Below, piece after piece: positions 27,361-34,285 of a stretch of DNA of 34,285 nucleotides. The stretch is from assembly GCA_947632355.1 (NCBI GenBank), contig CANROY010000006.1:1-34285 (forward strand). Direction: 5' to 3'. How positions within the stretch are numbered: position 1 is the first letter of the stretch; every line of letters starts with the position of its first letter. The translations under genes and the position numbers were made by a program. The stretch is from an uncultured Bacilli bacterium (GTDB lineage Bacteria; Bacillota_I; Bacilli_A; RF39; UBA660). The notes below the pieces were generated by a model, which was not told where the DNA came from, did not search any database, and saw nothing but the letters and a program-made list of their open reading frames with translations.

Positions 27361-28428
27361 ATGGAGTATGTTATTTTAGGAATTTTAATTTTTATTGTTT
27401 TACTATTAATCATTCTTTTAGTAAAAGGCCGTGATAATAGTGATGTTACAGAAAAATTAGGAAGATTTGAAACGAATATTACAAAAGAGATTGGAGAATT
27501 TAAATTTAGTTTTACAAATGATTTGCGTAAAGATTTTGATACGTTAAATGAACAAGTACAAAAGAAAATTGATCATTTAAACGAAAGAGTAAATGAACGC
27601 CTAGAAGAAAATTTTCAAAAATCCAATAAAACATTCACCAATATTTTAGAGAGACTAACTAAAATTGATGAAGCGCAAAAGAAGATTGATGGTTTATCTA
27701 TGGAAATTGTTTCTTTACAAAGTGTTCTAACGGATAAAAAAACAAGAGGTATTTTTGGAGAAGTAAATTTAAATTACATATTAACAAGTGTCTTTGGGGA
27801 AAATGCCAAAGGGATTTATGAAATTCAACATAAATTAAGTAATGGATTTATTGCGGATGCGATTCTTTATGCTCCAAGTCCTTTAGGAACGATTTGTATT
27901 GATTCGAAATTTCCTTTAGAAAACTATCAAAGAATGACCGATAAAATGTTATCCAAAGAAGAAAGAGAACTAGCCGAAAAACAATTTAAAAAAGACGTAC
28001 GAAATCATATTGAAGCCATAAGTTCGAAATACATTGTACCAGGTGAAACAGCAAGTGAAGCGATTCTTTTCTTACCGGCAGAAGCCATATTTGCAGAAAT
28101 TAATGCCTATCACTCAGATTTAATCAAAGAAGCATACAACAAGAAAGTTTGGATTACAAGTCCAACGACTTTAATGAGTACCTTAACCACAATTAGTATG
28201 ATTTTAAAAAATATAGAAAGAGATAAATACGCTAAAGTCATACATGAAGAACTAAATAAATTATCTCATGAATTTGCTTTATATAAAGAACGTTGGGATA
28301 AATTATCAAGAAGCATTGATACGGTTACTAAAGATGTAAAAGATATTAACATTACGACCGAAAAAATTACGAAACGTTTTGATTCCATAAATAGTGTGAA
28401 TGTAGAAGAATTAGAGAATAAAAAGTAA
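27361..28428 (+). CDS. rmuC: RmuC-family protein
   Basis: N-terminal TM, coiled coil, KTRGIFGEVNLNYILTSVFGE...DAILYAPSPLGTICIDSKFPLENYQRM; ATG 27361 preceded by GGAGG. Confidence 0.85.
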   Translation: MEYVILGILIFIVLLLIILLVKGRDNSDVTEKLGRFETNITKEIGEFKFSFTNDLRKDFDTLNEQVQKKIDHLNERVNERLEENFQKSNKTFTNILERLTKIDEAQKKIDGLSMEIVSLQSVLTDKKTRGIFGEVNLNYILTSVFGENAKGIYEIQHKLSNGFIADAILYAPSPLGTICIDSKFPLENYQRMTDKMLSKEERELAEKQFKKDVRNHIEAISSKYIVPGETASEAILFLPAEAIFAEINAYHSDLIKEAYNKKVWITSPTTLMSTLTTISMILKNIERDKYAKVIHEELNKLSHEFALYKERWDKLSRSIDTVTKDVKDINITTEKITKRFDSINSVNVEELENKK

Positions 28429-28501
28429 GTTCTTCTTATTCACATTTTCCTTTTGTTATGCTAGAATATAAAAAAGTACATATAAAAAAGGAGAAAGAAA
28501 A

Positions 28502-29113
28502 ATGAAAAAAATACTACTCGTTATCCTTAGTTTGTTTTTCCTTACTGGCTGTGGAAAAGAAGTTTTAAGTGAAGAAAAAAACTATGATGGTATTACGTAC
28601 CAAGAAACCAATAAAAAGACCAATAACGTGGTCATGAATTTAGAAGATGAGAAAAAAATTATCGTCGAATTATATCCGGATATTGCACCAATTTCCGTTG
28701 CGAACTTTCAAAAATTAGTAGCAAGTGATTTTTATAACGATATTATTTTCCATCGAGTAGTTAGAGATTTCGTGATTCAAGCAGGAGATGGAACTAGTTT
28801 AGGTAGAGATGCAAGTACCATAAAAGGAGAATTCCAAGAAAATGGTGTCGAAAATAATTTAAAACACGAACGTGGTGTCCTTTCTATGGCTCGTAATAGT
28901 ATTAGTATGAATAGTGCAAGTAGTCAGTTCTTTATTATGTTAAAAGATAATTCCTCTTTAGATGGTTCTTATGCAGCGTTTGGTCGCGTAATCGCCGGAA
29001 TGGATGTTGTAGATGAAATCGGTTCTGTTGTGACAGACCGTAATGATAAACCAATAAAAGATATTAAAATTTTAAGTATGGAATTTATAAAGGTGGTCGA
29101 TAAAAATGAATAG
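28502..29113 (+). CDS. cyclophilin-type peptidyl-prolyl isomerase lipoprotein
   Basis: Lipobox LFFLTGCGKE; IAPISVANFQKLV, YNDIIFHRVVRDFVIQAGD, SQFFIML motifs. Confidence 0.88.
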   Translation: MKKILLVILSLFFLTGCGKEVLSEEKNYDGITYQETNKKTNNVVMNLEDEKKIIVELYPDIAPISVANFQKLVASDFYNDIIFHRVVRDFVIQAGDGTSLGRDASTIKGEFQENGVENNLKHERGVLSMARNSISMNSASSQFFIMLKDNSSLDGSYAAFGRVIAGMDVVDEIGSVVTDRNDKPIKDIKILSMEFIKVVDKNE

Positions 29114-30758
29114 AGAAGATTTAGCAAATTTAATATTTCCGAATATAACCAAAACGATTGAAGAATACGAAGCAATGTATCCAGAAAGAAACTTAGATGA
29201 AAATGCTAAAGTAACGCGTTATGCTCCAAGTCCAACGGGATTTATGCACATTGGAAACTTCTTGGCTGCCACCATTGATTACGTAATTGCCAAAAATAGT
29301 GGAGGAATTTTTTACTTACGAAATGAAGATACGGATACGTCTCGTGAAGTAGAAGGTGCCGTTGAGTACATTCGTCATATTCTAGAATATTATGATATGA
29401 ATCCGGATGAGTATGAATATCGCGATACCAACGAAACAAAAGGAGAGTATGCCCCTTATATCCAATCCGAAAGAAAAGAAATCTATCAAACGTTTATTAA
29501 ACATTTGGTTCGTGAAGGAAAAGCCTATCCTTGTTTCCTAACCCAAGAAGAGATGGATGTCATTCGTGAAGGGCAAGCAAGAGATAAAAGAAGAATCGGA
29601 ATTTATGGAAGATATGCAAAGTATCGTGATTTACCAGTAGAAGAAGCCATAGAACGTATTAAAAATGGAGAGGCCTATACCATTCGTTTAAAAAGTAGTG
29701 GAGACTTTAATCGTAAATTTAAATTTAATGATTTAGCCTTTGGAGAAATGGAACTACCAGAAAATGATTTGGATATTCCGATTATGAAAAGTAAAGATGG
29801 ACTTCCAACTTATCATTTTGCTCATTTAGTGGATGACCATCTAATGCACACAACCCACGTTGTACGTGGACAAGAATGGGTAAGTTCGATTCCCATTCAT
29901 TATGAGTTATTTAAAACGTTTGGTTTTCAAATGCCTAAATATATTCATATACCTTTAATTTTAAAAAAAGATGGGGATAGTGTTCGTAAAATTTCCAAAA
30001 GATTAGACCCGGAAGCAAGAATGAATTACTATGAAGAAAAGGGATATCCTGCTCTTGCTTTAATCGAAGCTATTATGACCATTGCAAATTCCAACTATGA
30101 AGCGTGGAGAGAAGGACACCCGGATGCCCACTTTACTGAATTTACATTTTCTCCTAAAAAGATGAGTGCAAGTGGAGCCTTATTTGATTTAGATAAACTC
30201 GATAATATCTCTAAAAACTATATGAGTCATTTAACCAAAGAAGAAGTATACGAGGGTGTCCTTCGTTGGAGTCAAAAATACGATACCGAATTCTATACTC
30301 TTTTAACCAAATACAAAGATTATTCTATGGCTATTTATAATATTGAAAGAGAGCAAAAGAAACCTCGTAAAGATTACACCTATTATAGTGAGATTAAAGA
30401 AAAAACGTGGTATATGTATGACGAGTATTTTGCAACTTCTAATCCTGATTTTTTAGAATATGATTTACAAGAAGTAAAAACTATTTTAACTACCTATAAA
30501 AGTATTTATAATGAGGGTGATACCCAAGAGGAATGGTTTAATCATATTAAAGAAATGTGTGAAGAATTAGGGTATGCAACCAATATGAAAGAATATAAAA
30601 TTGATCCAACACCATATAAAGGAAGTGTTGTAGATGTCACAAATATTTTACGTATTGCCCTAACGACCCTTACAACAACGCCAGACCTTTATAGCATTAT
30701 GCAAATTTTAGGAAAAGAAAAAATTTTTGCAAGATTCGACAAAATCATTGCAAAATAG
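29106..30758 (+). CDS. gltX: glutamate--tRNA ligase
   Basis: RYAPSPTGFMHIGN (HIGH-type), YLRNEDTDTSREV, VVRGQEWVSS, VRKISKR (KMSKS-type). Confidence 0.92.
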   Translation: MNREDLANLIFPNITKTIEEYEAMYPERNLDENAKVTRYAPSPTGFMHIGNFLAATIDYVIAKNSGGIFYLRNEDTDTSREVEGAVEYIRHILEYYDMNPDEYEYRDTNETKGEYAPYIQSERKEIYQTFIKHLVREGKAYPCFLTQEEMDVIREGQARDKRRIGIYGRYAKYRDLPVEEAIERIKNGEAYTIRLKSSGDFNRKFKFNDLAFGEMELPENDLDIPIMKSKDGLPTYHFAHLVDDHLMHTTHVVRGQEWVSSIPIHYELFKTFGFQMPKYIHIPLILKKDGDSVRKISKRLDPEARMNYYEEKGYPALALIEAIMTIANSNYEAWREGHPDAHFTEFTFSPKKMSASGALFDLDKLDNISKNYMSHLTKEEVYEGVLRWSQKYDTEFYTLLTKYKDYSMAIYNIEREQKKPRKDYTYYSEIKEKTWYMYDEYFATSNPDFLEYDLQEVKTILTTYKSIYNEGDTQEEWFNHIKEMCEELGYATNMKEYKIDPTPYKGSVVDVTNILRIALTTLTTTPDLYSIMQILGKEKIFARFDKIIAK

Positions 30759-30803
30759 ACTTCTTTTTTTTATAATAACGTTTAAGAAAAGAGGGTGTAA
30801 AAA

Positions 30804-32306
30804 ATGGAACCAAAAAAAGAAGAACTAAAGAAAAAAACAACAACTGCTTCAAAGAAGAAAACGGCTTCTACTTCTGCTAAGAAAACAACGTCTTCTAAAA
30901 AGAATACAACGACGAAAACAAGTACGACTAAGACGTCAACTAAAAAGAGTAGTGTGCCAAAAGCAAATATTTCTTCTACGAAAAAATCTACTTCTACAGC
31001 CAAAAAAAGTCCCTCTAAAACAACAAATGCAAGTAAAAGTACAACTTCAACAACTATGAAAAAAAGGAGTACTCCTTCTAAACAAACAACAAGTAAAACC
31101 AAAAAGAGTACAAATGGTAAAACTTCACCTGTTAAAGTTGTACAAAAAAAAGTAATCAAAACGTCTTTAGATAAAGAAATTGAAACTCCACTGGAAGAAC
31201 CAATTAAACTTATTACAAGTGCGGAAAAAGAAAAAAGAAAAAAAATAGAAAAAAAGAAAATTGATTTTCAAACTATAAACACAAAAATAAAAAAGGCAGG
31301 AAATCAACTTCTTCAAATATTAAAAAACGTTTGGTCAAAACTTGTTACCTTTTTTAAAAACCTAAAATCAAAAGAAAAAGAAACAAAAGTAGAACATCAA
31401 TTGCTTCAAAGTTTAAAACAATTTTCTTTTAAATTAGGATCATTCTTTCAAAAATTAAAACCTATAAAAAAAGAAAAAGAATTAAAAGTAAACGAAGAGA
31501 GACCTTTTAAAACTCAAATTGAAAAGCCAAAAAAGAAAAAAAGAAAATGGGTTATTTTAATAGTTATTTTGCTTTTACTTATTCTTTTAATGCTGATTCC
31601 TTTTGGAAAAGATCTCTATCTATCTGGAGCATCTAATAAAAATTTAGAAGCCCCAAAATTTATGAAATTAAAAGAAGAATGTTGTTCCTATACGGCAACC
31701 TTTAGTTCTCCAAGAAGTGTAATGGCATTAAAAAAAGACATGGAAAAAATAATCGAGGAATATAAAGTATTACAATGTGACAATAAAACGTTTTACTATA
31801 ATGCTAGTGAAAATTATACTATCACTGACTATTCTTTTAAAAAAGGTATTCTATTTAATCAACTTTCCATTACATATGGAGTGGGAAACTCTTGCGATAT
31901 AGACACAAAATTTAAAAAGTTAGAAGTACTCCCTGATGATTTTTCAATAGAAGATGCAAAAAAAGATGGTAATTATGTGATTGATAACGGTAAAGTATAC
32001 AATAAAGAAGCTTATATAAATTTTATGGATCAAATAAATAAAAATATTGATAGTACTTTACGTATTGTAACAACCAATGAAAATAAGGATGTTTTAATTA
32101 CTGATGTTACATATAAAGATGGAAAATATGTTGTTTCTTATGATGGAACTAGAGATAAAAATGCTAAAAATAATAAAAGTATAGTTGCCTATAAGTTTGA
32201 ACATTTAATTGTTTCTAATGGAAAGTTATATGCTTATAATGGAGATGAGTTAGTGACAAAAAAAGCCAAAAAATATGAAACATATTACTTATTAGATGTA
32301 GAATAA
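30804..32306 (+). CDS. membrane protein with long Lys/Ser/Thr-rich N-terminal tail
   Basis: N-terminal ~115 aa rich in KTTSKKST; TM WVILIVILLLLILLMLIPFG; C-terminal extracytoplasmic domain. Confidence 0.65.
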   Translation: MEPKKEELKKKTTTASKKKTASTSAKKTTSSKKNTTTKTSTTKTSTKKSSVPKANISSTKKSTSTAKKSPSKTTNASKSTTSTTMKKRSTPSKQTTSKTKKSTNGKTSPVKVVQKKVIKTSLDKEIETPLEEPIKLITSAEKEKRKKIEKKKIDFQTINTKIKKAGNQLLQILKNVWSKLVTFFKNLKSKEKETKVEHQLLQSLKQFSFKLGSFFQKLKPIKKEKELKVNEERPFKTQIEKPKKKKRKWVILIVILLLLILLMLIPFGKDLYLSGASNKNLEAPKFMKLKEECCSYTATFSSPRSVMALKKDMEKIIEEYKVLQCDNKTFYYNASENYTITDYSFKKGILFNQLSITYGVGNSCDIDTKFKKLEVLPDDFSIEDAKKDGNYVIDNGKVYNKEAYINFMDQINKNIDSTLRIVTTNENKDVLITDVTYKDGKYVVSYDGTRDKNAKNNKSIVAYKFEHLIVSNGKLYAYNGDELVTKKAKKYETYYLLDVE

Positions 32307-32331
32307 TTACTCTTTAAAGGGTAATTTTTTT
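32305..32331 (+). terminator. rho-independent terminator
   Basis: AATTAC-T-CTTTAAAG-G-GTAATT followed by T-run. Confidence 0.65.
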
Positions 32332-32381
32332 GTATATTTTTTTATTCTTTTGTATATTCTAATAAAAGAAAGGATGGTTTT

Positions 32382-32780
32382 ATGTTCCCTAAAAATTATT
32401 CTTTATTTGATGATTTCTTTACCGATTCTTTTTTTCATTCTCCTAATAAAATCATGAAAGCAGATATTGAAGAAAAAGAAAATCAATATAGAATTACTAT
32501 CGATTTACCGGGATTTTCGAAAGAAGAAATTAAAATTTCTTTAGAGAAGGGTTATTTAATGATAATAGCATCGAAAAAGGAACAAAAAGAAGAAAAAGAA
32601 AAAAATCATTATGTCAAACAAGAACGTTATTATGGAGAATGTTCTAGAAGTTTCTTTATAGGAGAAAACGTAAAAGAAGAGGAGATTAAAGCTAGTTTAG
32701 AGCAGGGCTTACTACAAATTACAATTCCTAAAAAAGCCCAAGAAAAATTAAGTACAAGAAACTATATTCCGATTGATTAA
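32382..32780 (+). CDS. Hsp20/alpha-crystallin family small heat shock protein
   Basis: KADIEEKENQYRITIDLPGFSKEEIKISLEKGYLMI...SRSFFIGENVKEEEIKASLEQGLLQITIPKK. Confidence 0.92.
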   Translation: MFPKNYSLFDDFFTDSFFHSPNKIMKADIEEKENQYRITIDLPGFSKEEIKISLEKGYLMIIASKKEQKEEKEKNHYVKQERYYGECSRSFFIGENVKEEEIKASLEQGLLQITIPKKAQEKLSTRNYIPID

Positions 32781-32784
32781 GAAA

Positions 32785-32812
32785 AATAGCTAAAAACTAG
32801 TTATTTTTTTTC
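32785..32812 (+). terminator. rho-independent terminator
   Basis: AATAGCT ... AGTTATT (one G-U pair) then T-run. Confidence 0.6.
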
Positions 32813-32869
32813 TTTTCTAAATAAAATATGATATGATTATACTGTTAGAATGATAGGAAAGGGATTACG

Positions 32870-34162
32870 ATGCAAGATTATAAAAAGGGACGTCTTATTT
32901 TTTTGATTACAAGTTTTTTATTACCAATATTTTTAGTATTTTGCATTATCGGATTTCATAGTCACAAACTTATACTTACGTGGATCCATTACGTTTTGTT
33001 TTTACTATGTTTTGTTACAATCTCTTTATGGATTCTAAGTATTGTTATTTTAGTAAAAAATAAAAAGATAAAAAAGAAAGTTAAATTTTCTAAAAAGAAA
33101 AAGATTATTTTAAGTATTCTAGTTAGTGTAGAAGTAATTGGAGCAACATCTTTTTTAATTCTTATGTATGGACCTTGGAAAAATTTTCGTGAATGGTTAA
33201 TTTCTTCTGCAATGACCACAATGAATCATCGTTATCTTGCTACTTGGTTTTATAGCGAAGAAGAAATAGTTAAAGTTTTAGAGGCTAATAAAATCATTGA
33301 AATTGATGAAGAAACCAATCCAAAATTAATTGAAATACGTAAAAATTTTAATAAAGAGTCTTATGAAAATGAATATGAAAAACAAATTTTTACTGTTGAT
33401 GATATTTATGCTCCTTATAAAATTATTCCGATATCCGGTAAAAACTATGAAGGGTATATGGCTATTGTATATGACCCTTCTAGAGTCAAAGTAGGAACCA
33501 CTCAATACTTAGAAAAAAGAGGTGAATACGTAACAGAGATGGCTGCTCATTCTAATGCTTTACTTGCTGTCAATGGTGGAGGATTTTCTGATCCTTTTCA
33601 AAAAGGAACAGGAGGCTCTCCAGAAGGTGTTTTAATACAAAATGGTAAAGTTCTATCGGATAAATCTTTTGATCGTTCTGGAGGTTTAATTGGTTTTACA
33701 GAGGATCATAAACTAATTTTAGGAAAAATGACTGCTAAAGAAGCCAAAGAAAAAAAGGTAAGGGATGCAGTTTCTTTTGGACCTTTCTTAATTGTCAATG
33801 GTCAAAAAAGTATTATAAAAGGAAATGGTGGTTGGGGAAATGCTCCAAGAACAGCAATTGGTCAAAGACAAGATGGTATAGTTTTACTTTTAGTACTTGA
33901 TGGTAGAAAGGTAAGTGTACCGGGTGCTACGATGCTTGATTTAACCAATGTTTTAGCAAATTATGGTGCTTATAACGCTGCAAACTTGGATGGTGGAACT
34001 TCAACGGTTATGGTATTACCACAAGAAGATGCAAAGAACTATATTACGGAAAAAGAAATGAAGAGTCATTGTTTAAAGAATTATTGCTATATTAACGATA
34101 TTGTAAACGGAAGTGGTGCTCATGTGACACGACCTGTTGTAAGTTCTATTATTGTCAAATAA
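32870..34162 (+). CDS. phosphodiester glycosidase (NAGPA-like) domain membrane protein
   Basis: N-terminal TMs; AVNGGGFSDPFQKGTGGSPEGVLIQNGKVL, APRTAIGQRQDGIVLLLVLDGR, AANLDGGTSTVMVL. Confidence 0.82.
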   Translation: MQDYKKGRLIFLITSFLLPIFLVFCIIGFHSHKLILTWIHYVLFLLCFVTISLWILSIVILVKNKKIKKKVKFSKKKKIILSILVSVEVIGATSFLILMYGPWKNFREWLISSAMTTMNHRYLATWFYSEEEIVKVLEANKIIEIDEETNPKLIEIRKNFNKESYENEYEKQIFTVDDIYAPYKIIPISGKNYEGYMAIVYDPSRVKVGTTQYLEKRGEYVTEMAAHSNALLAVNGGGFSDPFQKGTGGSPEGVLIQNGKVLSDKSFDRSGGLIGFTEDHKLILGKMTAKEAKEKKVRDAVSFGPFLIVNGQKSIIKGNGGWGNAPRTAIGQRQDGIVLLLVLDGRKVSVPGATMLDLTNVLANYGAYNAANLDGGTSTVMVLPQEDAKNYITEKEMKSHCLKNYCYINDIVNGSGAHVTRPVVSSIIVK

Positions 34163-34183
34163 AGTATTTTATGATAGACTAAT

Positions 34184-34212
34184 AGTGTTACGAAAAAAGT
34201 AACACTTTTTCT
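34184..34212 (+). terminator. rho-independent terminator
   Basis: AGTGTTAC - GAAAAAA - GTAACACT followed by T-run. Confidence 0.8.
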
Positions 34213-34213
34213 T

Positions 34214-34285
34214 GGCCTGTTGGTGAAGGGGTTTAACACGCCACCCTCTCAAGGTGGTATTCACGGGTTCGAAACCCGTACAGGC
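34214..34285 (+). tRNA. tRNA-Glu (anticodon CTC), 3' end truncated by window
   Basis: GGCCTGT acceptor strand pairs with terminal ACAGGC(C); anticodon stem-loop CCACC-CTCTCAA-GGTGG; T arm ACGGG-TTCGAAA-CCCGT. Confidence 0.88.

Noticed and set aside
29106-34285. Functional link between gltX and the tRNA-Glu(CTC) gene
   Set aside because: Separated by about 3.4 kb and several terminators; co-location is likely coincidental.

Overview
Low-GC, Firmicutes/Mollicutes-like chromosomal window. All identities come from reading the sequence and from remembered family motifs; no database search was run. About two thirds (~492-26074) is one + strand locus that joins a Tad/type IVc-pilus module to a type IV secretion (T4SS) module. 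The Tad part has a thioester-domain adhesin-like protein, a TadE-like protein, CpaB/SAF, CpaF, TadB, TadC, four short pilin-like proteins and TadZ/CpaE. The T4SS part has three VirB2/TrbC-like two-TM proteins (two with N-terminal ectodomains), VirB6-like, PrgI, a VirB4 split into two ORFs, a multidomain peptidoglycan-remodelling protein and VirD4/TraG. No relaxase, integrase or prepilin peptidase is visible. Between the halves lies an ORF6N-PLD-like gene, preceded by an A-B-A-B array of about 27-bp palindromes; a fifth type-A palindrome lies in frame inside the gene. Downstream are ordinary genes (rhodanese-like, VTT/DedA-like, rmuC, cyclophilin lipoprotein, gltX, Hsp20, phosphodiester glycosidase-like) and a 3'-truncated tRNA-Glu(CTC). 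A PD-(D/E)XK transposase-like fragment is at the left edge.
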